DNA from: Streptomyces pluripotens
Lineage (GTDB): Bacteria; Actinomycetota; Actinomycetes; Streptomycetales; Streptomycetaceae
Assembly (NCBI RefSeq): GCF_000802245.2
Contig: NZ_CP021080.1
Coordinates: forward strand, 7,068,001-7,132,000
Direction: 5' to 3'
Length of the DNA: 64,000 bases
Position numbers and translations under genes: made by a program. The notes under the pieces are model-generated. The model was not told where the DNA came from and did not search any database. It worked only from the letters and a program-made list of their open reading frames with translations. This document shows, piece after piece, positions 18,408 to 26,914 of the stretch. Each line of letters starts with the position of its first letter. The stretch's first letter is position 1.

Positions 18408-18949
18408 GTCCTCGGCCTCCGCTGCAGTCGGTCTCGGAGTCGGTCGTAGGCCGCGGCCACCGGGGCCGCGAGGGTCAGGACGGGCGGTTCCTCCGGGGCG
18501 TGTGGATGCGGACGCGTCGGCGCCGCTGCCTTCGCCTTGGTGAGCAGCACGCCCAGGCGGTCCAGGTCCTCCTGCGACACGGTCTCCCGCAACCGCGGTA
18601 TGAGGACGTCCTCCTGCGCACGTATGTGCTCCCCGACCTCGCGGCGCAGCTTTGCCACCAGGTCGCCGGTACGTGGGTCACCCTCGCCGAGCCGGTCCAG
18701 TGCGAGGAGGGTCTGTTTGACACCTTGGTGCCCGCTCAGTTGCTCGGCGACCACCTGGTCGCCGTCGGAAAGCACCTTCTTGGCCAGGGGAAGGACATAC
18801 ATCTCCTCCAGCGCCGCGTGCTTGGACAACTCGCGCACCAGCAGTTCCACCACGCCACGGCGCTGTCGCTCGGAGGCTGAGGCGCCGAAGTCACGGAACA
18901 GTTGCTCGACCATCCGGTGGTCGTGCATCAACATGTCAAGAGCGTCCAT
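18404..18949 (-). CDS. Hemerythrin-like (HHE) protein of the hydrogenase operon
   Basis: 181 aa from ATG 18949, with AAGGGA eight bases upstream. Iron ligands of a four-helix hemerythrin bundle are visible: HDHR near residue 9, HAALEE near 42, GHQ near 71 and HIRAQED near 106. Such proteins bind O2, NO or sense redox state through a di-iron site. The last 50 residues are a Pro-rich linker and a basic helix. The gene overlaps both neighbours (13 bases with the 534-aa gene, four with hhyS). Inference: local O2 buffering or sensing for the hydrogenase. Confidence 0.88.
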   Translation of the reverse strand: MDALDMLMHDHRMVEQLFRDFGASASERQRRGVVELLVRELSKHAALEEMYVLPLAKKVLSDGDQVVAEQLSGHQGVKQTLLALDRLGEGDPRTGDLVAKLRREVGEHIRAQEDVLIPRLRETVSQEDLDRLGVLLTKAKAAAPTRPHPHAPEEPPVLTLAAPVAAAYDRLRDRLQRRPRT

Positions 18950-20540
18950 CGGACCGTCCCTTCTCCGACTCACCGGCCGGATGATGTGGCCGCGGGGACT
19001 GCGGCGGGGGTGGGTGGCCCGGCGGGCCCGCCGGATCCGGTGCGTCCGCGCGTCCGAGTGGTTCGACCTCGTCGGGCTGGAAGTAGTGAAAACGGCCGTA
19101 CCAGCCGTGTAGTTCGGCGGCCGGGTCGTCGTCGACGGTGACGGCCAGGTGCACGCTGCCGTCCACGTCGTGGAAGACCGCGGCGACCTGCGCGGTCCGC
19201 TGGTCCAGGAACATGTCCTGCGCGTCGGCGCCGCGGCGCCGCGGTCGCAGCTGCACCCGGCTGCCGCCGCCGACCGGTACCCCGTTTACGAGCACGGTGT
19301 CGGTCGCCGGGGACAACCCCTCATCGGCGCCCTCCTGCCACCAGGCCGGCCGCCCAGGAATGGGCGACCCAGGGCTGCCGTAGGCCTCGGGTCGTCCGGC
19401 CGGAGTGAGGGAGCGAATGGTGCCGTGCAGCCGGGCGAACACCTCTGGAGGCATGGTGTCGACCCGGTCGAGGATCTGGGCGGCCCGTGGATCGGTGGCC
19501 CGGGCCTCGGCCTTCTCCTCGTCGGTCAGCAGCATGGTGCGCAGCGTGAGGATCTCGTCGATCTCCGCCGCGTCGTGCAGATCACCCGGGCTCTCCGGGG
19601 CCACCTGCGGATGGTCAGGCAAGATGATGGGGGCGGACAGCATGACGTCACCGGTCGCCCCGTCGCCGTCGTCCCCTGGGGCCTTGGGCGGCGCGCCGCC
19701 CAGCACGGGAAACGTGAATGCGTTGCGGCAGTCGCGCACCTGCTCCGCGAGACCGGAGGGCGGGTCGATCACTGAGATGAATTCCACGCCCTCGCCGCCG
19801 AGGAGACAGTGCGTGGCGATCAGCGACCGATGCAGTACCTCACCCCGAGAAGCCTGAGGATCCGGGGCGCCGGAGGTGTTCTCGGTGCGCACGCGCAGTC
19901 GGCACAGGCCCGGTGTGAGCGGCTCGGCGACGACCGTCGTCGCGGCCCGGACCTCCCACCGACGCCTCACCGTCCGCCCCGCGCCCGCCGCGAGCGGCTC
20001 GGCCTCGGTTCCGGCCGGCGCGCCCGCGGCGACCGTACGTCCATCGCGCAGCAACTCCGCCAGTGGCAGCACCACCTCGGTTTGGCGCGGTACCGCCTCT
20101 TCGAACGACAGGTGGGTGACGCCGTCGTCCGTCCGTAGGGAGCCCACCGGGTGGTGGGTTCCGTCCGCGTCGGCAGCCTCCACCTGTTTGTGCTGCATCT
20201 GCAGATAGCGCACCCGCACGCGTACGACTGCGTCCTCGCGCCGGATGCGCACCAGACACTCCGTCTGCTGGTACCAGGAGTCCGCGGAGCCGGAGATCCC
20301 GGGTGTGACCGGTCCCTCCTGTTCCACCCAGTCCCTGGGCAACAGCACCCCGAACTGCCAGCGGACCCGGTTCTTCGGCGAGGAACGGCGGTACGGATAG
20401 AGCAGATAGCCCTCGTACAGCACGGCGTCCGCGACGGCGCTGATCTGCTCGAAGGCATCGCCGGGTCGGCCCTGCGGCGCGTTGGCGCCGTCCGCGCCGG
20501 AGGCGGTCGCCGCCCCTACCGCGCTGCCTAGGTCCGCCAT
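18936..20540 (-). CDS. Uncharacterised 534-aa protein, first gene of the hydrogenase structural operon
   Basis: Starts at ATG 20540 with GAGGAGG upstream. No family is recognised. No signal peptide or membrane helix. Residues 40-300 are beta-rich with repeated short strands (VRWQFGVLLPRDW, VVRVRVRYLQMQ, VEFISVIDPP). A central acidic segment covers about 300-400 and a C-terminal FHYFQPDEVEPLG strand is followed by a Pro/His-rich tail. The gene is the promoter-proximal member of a tightly overlapping operon, so its product is probably made in step with the enzyme. A scaffold or assembly role is only a guess. Confidence 0.85.
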   Translation of the reverse strand: MADLGSAVGAATASGADGANAPQGRPGDAFEQISAVADAVLYEGYLLYPYRRSSPKNRVRWQFGVLLPRDWVEQEGPVTPGISGSADSWYQQTECLVRIRREDAVVRVRVRYLQMQHKQVEAADADGTHHPVGSLRTDDGVTHLSFEEAVPRQTEVVLPLAELLRDGRTVAAGAPAGTEAEPLAAGAGRTVRRRWEVRAATTVVAEPLTPGLCRLRVRTENTSGAPDPQASRGEVLHRSLIATHCLLGGEGVEFISVIDPPSGLAEQVRDCRNAFTFPVLGGAPPKAPGDDGDGATGDVMLSAPIILPDHPQVAPESPGDLHDAAEIDEILTLRTMLLTDEEKAEARATDPRAAQILDRVDTMPPEVFARLHGTIRSLTPAGRPEAYGSPGSPIPGRPAWWQEGADEGLSPATDTVLVNGVPVGGGSRVQLRPRRRGADAQDMFLDQRTAQVAAVFHDVDGSVHLAVTVDDDPAAELHGWYGRFHYFQPDEVEPLGRADAPDPAGPPGHPPPPQSPRPHHPAGESEKGRSDGRS

Positions 20541-20759
20541 GGCGCCTCCTCGTCAGTGATGCACTCGGGCATCCCTTCCACCACGGTCACACCCGTCACG
20601 GCCCCTCGCCCCTCCGGAGGACCGTCATTACGCCGCTCAGGGGAATCCGGGCGCGCGGTCTGGGGCGGCCACACCCCCGGAGTCGCCCTGTCGCGTCCCT
20701 GCGCGTGGGATCATGGTTCGGCCCGGCCCGACCAAGCCGGGGAAGGAGAGGAAACGGAT

Positions 20760-20957
20760 ATGTTCGACGCCCTGAAGAGCCTCAAGGAGAAAGCCGAGGA
20801 CATCGCCGAGACCCACGGCGACAAGATCTCCGAAGGCCTTGAGAAGGTGGGCGACTTCATTGACGACCGGACCGAGGGCAAGCACAGCGGGACCATCGAC
20901 ACGGCCGTCGACAAGGCTCAGGACTTCGTCGGGAAGCTGGGCGGGAACAAGGACTGA
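20760..20957 (+). CDS. Rv0909-family antitoxin-like small protein
   Basis: 65 aa, MFDALKSLKEKAEDIA start, with GGAGAGG eight bases upstream. The protein is one amphipathic, Lys/Glu-rich helix with DKISEGLEKVGDFIDDRTEGKHS and a KAQDFV tail, the pattern of the MT0933/Rv0909 antitoxin family. No partner toxin gene lies next to it, and many streptomycete members are solitary, so the toxin-antitoxin role is doubtful here. It is divergent from the hydrogenase structural operon. Confidence 0.85.
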   Translation: MFDALKSLKEKAEDIAETHGDKISEGLEKVGDFIDDRTEGKHSGTIDTAVDKAQDFVGKLGGNKD

Positions 20958-21107
20958 CACGTGACGGGACCGTTCAGGGACTCGTCACGCACATGACGTG
21001 CGGCCGGGCGGCAGCGGACGCAGGGTGCACTCGGCAAGGTTTCCCCGCTCTCGCTGGCCGTCCTGCCGCCCGTCGCTGACATGCGGTGGGCAGCATAAGC
21101 TGGCCTG

Positions 21108-21548
21108 ATGCGGGGGCGAGCGCGAGAGCGATGGGGCGGTCAGCCGCGGTGGGCGAGGTGGACCCTCGCGGTGTATGTGATCGGCTTTCTGGAGGGGACC
21201 GGCGCCCACTGCCTGGATCTGGTCAGGGGCGGGATCCATGTCTATGCCTCCTTCGCTCCGGTCCCGCTGCAGGTGTTCTTCGTCAGCTTGGTGGTGCTCG
21301 ATCCGCTGGTTGCTGTCCTTGTGGGACTTGCGCGTCCGGAGGGCGTCCGGTTGGCGAGCGGTGTGATGGTGCTGGACGTCATCGCGAACTGGATCGTGAA
21401 CTGGCCGCGGCTGCAGGAGGATCCTGCGTGGCTGCTGCGTCCGGTCGGGCTGTTGCCGGTTACGCTCTTTGGCCTGTTCGACATCGCGCCCTTGGCTCCC
21501 TTGCATCGGGCCATGACGCGGCCGCATCTCAGCTGCACGGCCCGATGA
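21108..21548 (+). CDS. Small polytopic membrane protein
   Basis: 146 aa with about four hydrophobic segments (WTLAVYVIGFLEGTGAH, VFFVSLVVLDPLVAVLVGL, GVMVLDVIANWIVNW and LLPVTLFGLFDIAPLAPL). The fold looks like the small integral proteins common in streptomycetes with no assigned role. No ribosome binding site is seen at ATG 21108, which may be leaderless. The downstream opposite-strand transposon remnant overlaps its 3' end by about 20 bases. Confidence 0.75.
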   Translation: MRGRARERWGGQPRWARWTLAVYVIGFLEGTGAHCLDLVRGGIHVYASFAPVPLQVFFVSLVVLDPLVAVLVGLARPEGVRLASGVMVLDVIANWIVNWPRLQEDPAWLLRPVGLLPVTLFGLFDIAPLAPLHRAMTRPHLSCTAR

Positions 21549-21796
21549 CGGTGGTTGGCGATCGGGCAGCGGGAAGCCGGGCGACGCGGCTTGCGGCAGC
21601 AGCGGTCTGACGCCGGTGGACGATTTCCTTGTGCTGGGCGGCGAGCCGGGCCAGGGCGGGGGTGCGGAGGTCCGCGAACACCTCGATCGTCTGCTCTGAC
21701 TGGGCCAGCCGCTCCCGGAGCTTGGTGTCGTCTGCCTTGAGCCGGGCGATCTCAGCCTCGCGGGCGTTTCGCGATGGAGTGGTCCTCCACTATGGG
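21529..21796 (-). pseudogene. Remnant of a transposon-associated coiled-coil protein (TnpC/DUF6262-like)
   Basis: A leftward frame between a TAG near 21796 and a TGA at 21529-21531 reads NAREAEIARLKADD, LAQSEQTIEVFADLR and TPALARLAAQHKEIV, then ends TTVIGPCS. That is the C-terminal part of the short coiled-coil protein that accompanies Tn554-type integrases in actinomycetes. The N-terminal half is missing and no start precedes it, so it is a broken gene. It marks an old insertion next to the intergenic gap. Confidence 0.6.
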
Positions 21797-22317
21797 CAGG
21801 CTGCCGGTCGCCCGTTCGCCCAGCGAGTTGAAGACGCGAACGAGTTCGTCGAGACGGCTGCGGCAACTGGTGACGTGGTGCGAACACCGCCAGGGGGCAC
21901 AACAGACAGACCCAGCGGCGGGCCGGACTGGATTCTGGTCGGGGACCCCGCCGGGCTCACAGGAACTCACGGGACGACGCACATGAGCCGCTGTCGGATC
22001 CGTTCCCGCGCCCGTCGGTGCCGGCGGCCCGCGGTCGTACGGTCCGGGTTGACCCGTTCCGGTGCTGTCCTCCCACTGCCGGTGAGGGGCTGCGGCGGGA
22101 TCGCCGGATCGCTCGGCCGGCTGGTCCAACCGTGCTCAACGGGCGGCCGGGGTACGGTCGTCGCGTTTTCATCCTCCCCGAACTTGTCTGGTCAAGTTTG
22201 GTCGTGGTTCTTCCGCTCGTCAGCGACGTCGCGTAGTCATGTTCCGTTCGTTGTGCACAGTCAGGCCGTGGAGCTCCGTCCTTCACGGCATCCTCACCAA
22301 TGGGACGAGGTACACGC
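21797..22317 (+). other. Gene-poor gap upstream of the phosphoesterase
   Basis: About 520 bp without a supported gene. The left part adjoins the transposon remnant and has no frame with recognisable similarity. The right part must hold the promoter of the phosphoesterase gene. The only ordered signal is the inverted repeat at 22181-22198. Confidence 0.5.
22181..22198. promoter_or_regulatory. Inverted repeat upstream of the secreted phosphoesterase
   Basis: AACTTG (22181-22186) and CAAGTT (22193-22198) form a perfect 6+6+6 inverted repeat, about 120 bases before the start codon. The AT-rich arms stand out in this sequence and look like an operator for a dimeric regulator. No regulator can be named. 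Confidence 0.45.
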
Positions 22318-24123
22318 ATGCAACTGCGCTGGAGATCCCTCGGCGGGCTCCTCGCTCTTCTCGGCGCTCTGACGGTCTCCGCTCCGACCACAGCCCAGGC
22401 GGCCGGGAGCAGCGGCAATCTGATCGTCAACGGCGACGCGGAGAGCGGCGGTTACTGCACCGGCGACTGGTCTGCGGCCACCACGGTGCCCGGCTGGACC
22501 ACCGAGGCCGGCGGCATCAACGTGATGTGTCACTCCGTCGCCTCCTTCGGACTGCCCAACGACGGCAGCACGCCCGGCAAGGCCTTCTTCGGACCCGGGA
22601 ACTTCGGCGACGGCGCGATGGCGCAGACGGTGGACGTCTCCTCGGCCGCCGAGGCCATTGATGGTGGTGCGGTCCACTACGACCTCTCCGGGTGGCTCGG
22701 CGGCTGGACCGTCTACGGCGGCCACGTCGCGGTAAGCCTGCATTTCCACGACGCACAGGGCCGCACGGTCGGGGCCAACGCCACACTGCCGACCGTTTCC
22801 GCGACAGACCGCGGCCTGGCCACCAAGTTCCTCTCGCGCAGTACCACCGGCGCGGTCCCGGCCGGCACCCGGTCCATCCAGGTCGAAGTGCAGTTCCTTT
22901 CGACGAGCAATGAGACCGGCTATCTCGACAACCTCTCCCTCACGCTGGACACCCCGGTGACGGCGCCCGCCCCGGTCGCGCCCCCCGCCTCCCGGGTCCC
23001 GGGCTACGACCACGTGTTCATGGTCATGATGGAGAACACCGACTACTCCGAGGTCATGAACGACCCGGCGGACACCCCTTTCATACACAGCCTGATGGGC
23101 CAGGGCGCCACCCTCACCGACTTCCACGGCGTCTACCACCCGAGCGACGAGAACTACCTCGCCGTCGCTGGTGGCGACACGTACACCAAGGGCGCCACGT
23201 ACTGGCCCAACATCAACTCCCCGCAGCGCAACCTGGGTGACACCGTGGAGGCCGCCGGCAAGTCCTGGAAGGCCTATGAACAGGGTATGGGTACTCCTTG
23301 CAACACCAAGAACGACCATGACAGTTACTACGAGCCTGACGACGCGCCGTTCATCAACTACACGGACATCAGTGGTGATGCCGCCCGCTGCGCGGCCCAC
23401 CTGTTCGACACCACGCAGCTGACCACCGACCTGCAGTCGGCGTCCACCACGCCCAACTTCTCCTGGATCGCGGCCGACGACTACTACGACGGCGAGGCCT
23501 CAGGCAACGGAAGTGCCACCAGCTTGCGTACACAGGACGGCTGGCTGAAGCAGACGCTTGCGCCGGTTCTGGCTTCCCCGGCCTGGAAGCAGCAGCGCTC
23601 GCTGCTCATCCTGACTTGGGACGAGAGCGAGGGCGAAGCGTACAACCATGTGGTCACCACGGTCGTCGGCTCGCAGGGTACAGTCCCGGCGGGGACCAGC
23701 AGTTCGGACCACTACGACCACTACGGCATCGCCCGTACCATCGAGGCGGCTCTTGGGTTGCCCGGCCTCACGGCGAACGACAGGTACGCGACCCCGCTCA
23801 ATGCGGCCTTCGCGCCCTCCGCGGCGACGTCACCGACGCTCGGCGGAGACCTGAATGCGGTGACGAACGGCGGTAACATCACCCTCCGCTACTCGGTGCC
23901 GTCCGCAGCCCAGGTGCACGCGAAGAACTGGATCGGCATCTATCCGGCAGGTGTCACCCCGGGCAAGCAGGCTTCCCTCACCTGGGCCTACGCCCCGAAT
24001 GCAAGCGGTGCGCTGACCTTCTCCACCGGCAAACTGAGCGGCGCAGGCAGCTATGACGCGTACTACCTCGCCGACGACGGCTACTCGGTGCTGGCCGGAC
24101 CGTTCTCCCTGACGGTCGGCTGA
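22318..24123 (+). CDS. Secreted phosphoesterase (PLC/acid phosphatase superfamily)
   Basis: 601 aa from ATG 22318 (GGACGAGG eight bases upstream; an ATG six codons earlier is weaker). A signal peptide ending TTAQAAG leads into a lectin-like beta domain (residues about 35-210, starting NLIVNGDAESG) and then a PF04185-type phosphoesterase domain: HVFMVMMENTDYSEV, FHGVYHPSDENYLA, then ILTWDESEGE and HYDHYGIARTIEAALGLPGL with metal ligands. A final beta domain of about 100 residues (NWIGIYPAG) follows. It should hydrolyse phosphomonoesters or phospholipids outside the cell. Confidence 0.9.
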   Translation: MQLRWRSLGGLLALLGALTVSAPTTAQAAGSSGNLIVNGDAESGGYCTGDWSAATTVPGWTTEAGGINVMCHSVASFGLPNDGSTPGKAFFGPGNFGDGAMAQTVDVSSAAEAIDGGAVHYDLSGWLGGWTVYGGHVAVSLHFHDAQGRTVGANATLPTVSATDRGLATKFLSRSTTGAVPAGTRSIQVEVQFLSTSNETGYLDNLSLTLDTPVTAPAPVAPPASRVPGYDHVFMVMMENTDYSEVMNDPADTPFIHSLMGQGATLTDFHGVYHPSDENYLAVAGGDTYTKGATYWPNINSPQRNLGDTVEAAGKSWKAYEQGMGTPCNTKNDHDSYYEPDDAPFINYTDISGDAARCAAHLFDTTQLTTDLQSASTTPNFSWIAADDYYDGEASGNGSATSLRTQDGWLKQTLAPVLASPAWKQQRSLLILTWDESEGEAYNHVVTTVVGSQGTVPAGTSSSDHYDHYGIARTIEAALGLPGLTANDRYATPLNAAFAPSAATSPTLGGDLNAVTNGGNITLRYSVPSAAQVHAKNWIGIYPAGVTPGKQASLTWAYAPNASGALTFSTGKLSGAGSYDAYYLADDGYSVLAGPFSLTVG

Positions 24124-24466
24124 TCACAGCTTTGGAGCACCGCGTGTGACCCTGCGCCGCCCCCGGTCGATGTCCCGGCGGGCGGCGCGGCCGCATGCCC
24201 GTCGGGAGACGCGCACCGGGACCGGCGGGGGCGGCGCGATGAGGGCCCTGACCGGCGCGGGGGAGACAAGACCGTGCGGCCGTGGTGGTCGTGTGGCGCG
24301 CTGAGGGCTCGGTGGGCCCGCCACTTCGGTCGGTGCGCGTTGCACATTGCGGCCAGAGCCACCGTCGGAGTGCATTGGGGTGCCTGCTCGGCTCCTGCGG
24401 CGTGTACGCGAGGCCGCGTCGCCGTCCTCGCTTATCGTCACTCGGACACCGACATCCGGAGTGATC
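24124..24466 (+). other. Intergenic region
   Basis: A 343-bp region between the phosphoesterase stop and the permease start. Frames on either strand are Arg/Pro-rich and unsupported. No repeat or operator is evident; GGAG seven bases before ATG 24467 is the ribosome binding site of the next gene. Confidence 0.45.
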
Positions 24467-25507
24467 ATGGAAAAGACGGATGAATGGATGGGTGTGGTGG
24501 AGGGTGCGACGGTCGCACCCGCCGCCGCTCCAGCCGTGCGCCGCACCCCGCCCCGGTCGTTCGGCGCCGCTCTCGCGATCACAGCCGGTGCCACGGCCCT
24601 GCTCCTCCTGGCAGGCACGCAGTGGCTGAACCAGCCGGCCGTCCAGGCCTGGCGGACCGTCTGTCTGGCGATCACCGTCCAGGCGCTCCCCTTCCTCCTC
24701 CTCGGAACGGTCCTGTCCGGTGCCATCAACGCTTTCGTACCGGCCGACCTCTTCACCAGGGCGCTGCCGAAGCGGCCCGCTCTCGCCGTGCCCGTCGCCG
24801 GAGCCGCGGGCGTGGTCCTGCCGGGCTGCGAGTGCGCCTCCGTACCCGTCGCCCACAGCCTGATCCGCCGGGGCGTCACACCGGCCGCCGCGTTCGCCTT
24901 CCTGCTCTCCGCGCCCGCGGTCAACCCCGTCGTACTGACGGCCACCGCTGTCGCCTTCCCTGACCACCCCGCGATGGTCGTCGCCCGGCTGGCCGCCTCG
25001 CTCGTCACGGCGGCAACCATGGGCTGGCTCTGGCTCTGGCTGGGCAAGGAGAAGTGGTTGCGGCCCGTATTGCGGCACCGGCACACCGGCCACCAGCGTG
25101 GCCGCAGCCGCTGGAACGAGTTCCGTCTCGGCTTCCAGCACGACTTCCTGCACGCCGGTGGTTTTCTCGTCCTCGGCGCCATGGCCGCGGCCACCTTCAA
25201 CATCACTGTGCCGCGCTCCGTCCTCGACACCTTCACCGGCTCGCCCTGGCTGTCGGTGCCCTTCTTGGCCGCACTCGCCGTGGTGTTGGCGGTGTGCTCG
25301 GAGGCCGACGCCTTCGTCGCGGCCTCGCTCACCGGCTTCCCGCCCATCGCCCGGCTCGCGTTCCTGGTGGTCGGTCCGATGGTCGATCTGAAGCTCATCG
25401 CCCTTCAGGCGGGCACGTTCGGCAGGGCCTTCGCCTGGCGGTTTTCCACGGCGACCACCGGGGTGGCGGTGGTCGCGAGCGTCGTGATCGGAGGCGCGCT
25501 GTTGTGA
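24467..25507 (+). CDS. UPF0718-type permease (YcgR-like)
   Basis: 346 aa with about eight to ten membrane helices. The conserved core GVVLPGCECASVPVAHSL and the second half FLLSAPAVNPVVL are those of the permease family that includes ArsP and Bacillus YcgR. A cytoplasmic basic loop (KEKWLRPVLRHRHTGHQRG) splits two halves, and AVVLAVCSEADAFVAASL repeats the Cys motif in the second. Substrate unknown; metal or metalloid export is the usual guess. The stop overlaps the next start (GTGA), so both proteins are made together. Confidence 0.9.
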   Translation: MEKTDEWMGVVEGATVAPAAAPAVRRTPPRSFGAALAITAGATALLLLAGTQWLNQPAVQAWRTVCLAITVQALPFLLLGTVLSGAINAFVPADLFTRALPKRPALAVPVAGAAGVVLPGCECASVPVAHSLIRRGVTPAAAFAFLLSAPAVNPVVLTATAVAFPDHPAMVVARLAASLVTAATMGWLWLWLGKEKWLRPVLRHRHTGHQRGRSRWNEFRLGFQHDFLHAGGFLVLGAMAAATFNITVPRSVLDTFTGSPWLSVPFLAALAVVLAVCSEADAFVAASLTGFPPIARLAFLVVGPMVDLKLIALQAGTFGRAFAWRFSTATTGVAVVASVVIGGALL

Positions 25508-26256
25508 GGCGCCCCGTTCAGACCCTGCTCCTGGCCCTGATCGGCACCGGCCTGCTGCACACGACTCTCTTCACCGACACCTACCTGCGCTACGTCAAGG
25601 CCGGACTGCGGCCCCTGCTGATCGCTTCCGGAACGGTCCTGTTGATGCTCGGCCTGGCGGGGGTGGTCGCTCGGCGCGGCGGGGACCGTACTCCCGGAGC
25701 TGGTCACGACCACGACCACGACCACGACCACGGCCACGACCACTCCAGCGCCCCGCGCGTAGCCTGGCTGCTCTTCCTCCCCGCAGTGAGCCTGCTCCTG
25801 TACGCCCCGCCCGCCCTGGGCGCGTACACCGCCGCACGATCGGGCAGCAAGCCTGTCACCGTGCAGAAGGGATTCACTCCGCTGTCCGCGGCCGACCCCG
25901 TGCCGCTGACCCTCACGGACTTCATCCAGCGCGTCCAACAGGACCACAGCCTGGCCGTGAAGAACCGCACCATGCGGTTGACGGGCTTCGTTACCCCAGC
26001 CGAGGAGGGCGACGGCTGGTACCTGACGCGGATCATCTTCACCTGCTGCGCGGCCGACTCCCAGACCGTGAAGGTGCGGATGTACGGGACCGAGGCCCCA
26101 CCCGCCAACACGTGGGTGGCCGTGACCGGTACCTGGCATCCCCGGGGCGCCCTCGGTACCACGACCGCGCAGGCGGCGCTCGACGTCAGGGAGGCCAGGA
26201 CCATGGCCCAGCCGGTGAACGCCTACACCGACGATCTGCCGTTGGTTCCCTCCTGA
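25504..26256 (+). CDS. TIGR03943-family partner of the permease (YcgQ-like)
   Basis: 250 aa from GTG 25504. Two N-terminal helices (LLLALIGTGLLHTTLFTD and LLIASGTVLLMLGLAG) flank a short loop, then a strongly His/Asp-repeated segment (HDHDHDHDHGHDH, bases about 25705-25743) before a third helix. An extracytoplasmic domain follows with RIIFTCCAADSQTVKV, the Cys-Cys signature of this family. The family always lies beside an UPF0718 permease. The His repeat suggests a divalent metal such as zinc. Confidence 0.9.
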   Translation: MRRPVQTLLLALIGTGLLHTTLFTDTYLRYVKAGLRPLLIASGTVLLMLGLAGVVARRGGDRTPGAGHDHDHDHDHGHDHSSAPRVAWLLFLPAVSLLLYAPPALGAYTAARSGSKPVTVQKGFTPLSAADPVPLTLTDFIQRVQQDHSLAVKNRTMRLTGFVTPAEEGDGWYLTRIIFTCCAADSQTVKVRMYGTEAPPANTWVAVTGTWHPRGALGTTTAQAALDVREARTMAQPVNAYTDDLPLVPS

Positions 26257-26647
26257 CCCGGGTCCACAAGGAGGCGGCGACCATGACACGGACACCTCTC
26301 AGCGGGGCCCGCCCGTTCCGGCTGCCGCAGTGACCGTGACAGAGCCGCGACGTGCCCGGGCTGGCTACTGCACGGCCACGACCATCACCAGCGACACCCC
26401 CTGCTATTGCCACGAACGCCACCTACCGCCTGGACGACCCCGGAGCCAGGGCCTTCCTGGCCTCCTTCGTGAAACTGCCGCAGCGCCGTCCCGCGGGGCA
26501 CGATCCGATCCTTCCGGCAACGGAGGACCTGCTTGTGGGCGGTGCACCATGCACCGCGCGGTGCGCAGTGGGCGAGCGGTGCATGGTGCACCGCTCGCCG
26601 CCGGCATCCCGCCGGCGGCGACGCCCCCCCGGTACCGAGCGGGTCGG
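26257..26647 (+). other. Gap with a possible 16-codon frame and two related palindromes
   Basis: A 391-bp gap. An AAGGAGG ribosome binding site stands before ATG 26283, but that frame ends after 16 codons (MTRTPLSGARPFRLPQ), so it may be the head of a broken gene. The stretch 26350-26530 has no recognisable frame. Two related palindromes occupy 26539-26599 (separate entry). Confidence 0.45.
26539..26599. repeat. Pair of inverted 19-bp palindromic units
   Basis: GCGGTGCA-CCA-TGCACCGC at 26539-26557 is followed by its own reverse complement, GCGGTGCA-TGG-TGCACCGC, at 26576-26594. The second unit extends to 13-base arms (26571-26599). Each is a strong hairpin and together they form a larger inverted repeat around an 18-base spacer. 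It could end transcription of the permease operon or of the convergent GlsB-like gene. Confidence 0.7.
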
Positions 26648-26914
26648 TCAGTTGCGGGAATTACCGAACAGGAGGCGGTATCCGACGAGGAGCACCAGGG
26701 AGCCGACGACGGCCGCGCCCCAGGTGTAGAGGTCGAAGAAATGCTGTTGCACCGGGCGGTCGAGGAAGCGGGCGGACAGCCAGCCGCCGATGAAGGCGCC
26801 CGCGACTCCGATCAGAGTGGTGCCGATCAGACCGCCCGGGTCGCGGCCCGGCAGCAGCGTCTTGGCGATGGCGCCGGCCAGCAGGCCGAGGATGATCCAG
26901 CCGATTATGCCCAC
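26648..26914 (-). CDS. GlsB/YeaQ/YmgE-family membrane protein
   Basis: 88 aa from GTG 26914, with GGAGG eight bases upstream. Three hydrophobic segments (MGIIGWIILGLLAGAIAK, GTTLIGVAGAFIGGWL and WGAAVVGSLVLLVGYRLL) and the GRDPGG turn are typical of this transglycosylase-associated family of small stress proteins. The biochemical role is unknown. Confidence 0.93.
   Translation of the reverse strand: MGIIGWIILGLLAGAIAKTLLPGRDPGGLIGTTLIGVAGAFIGGWLSARFLDRPVQQHFFDLYTWGAAVVGSLVLLVGYRLLFGNSRN

Noticed and set aside
26539..26599. Palindromic units considered as CRISPR repeats
   Set aside because: Only two units in opposite orientation, no spacer array and no cas genes.
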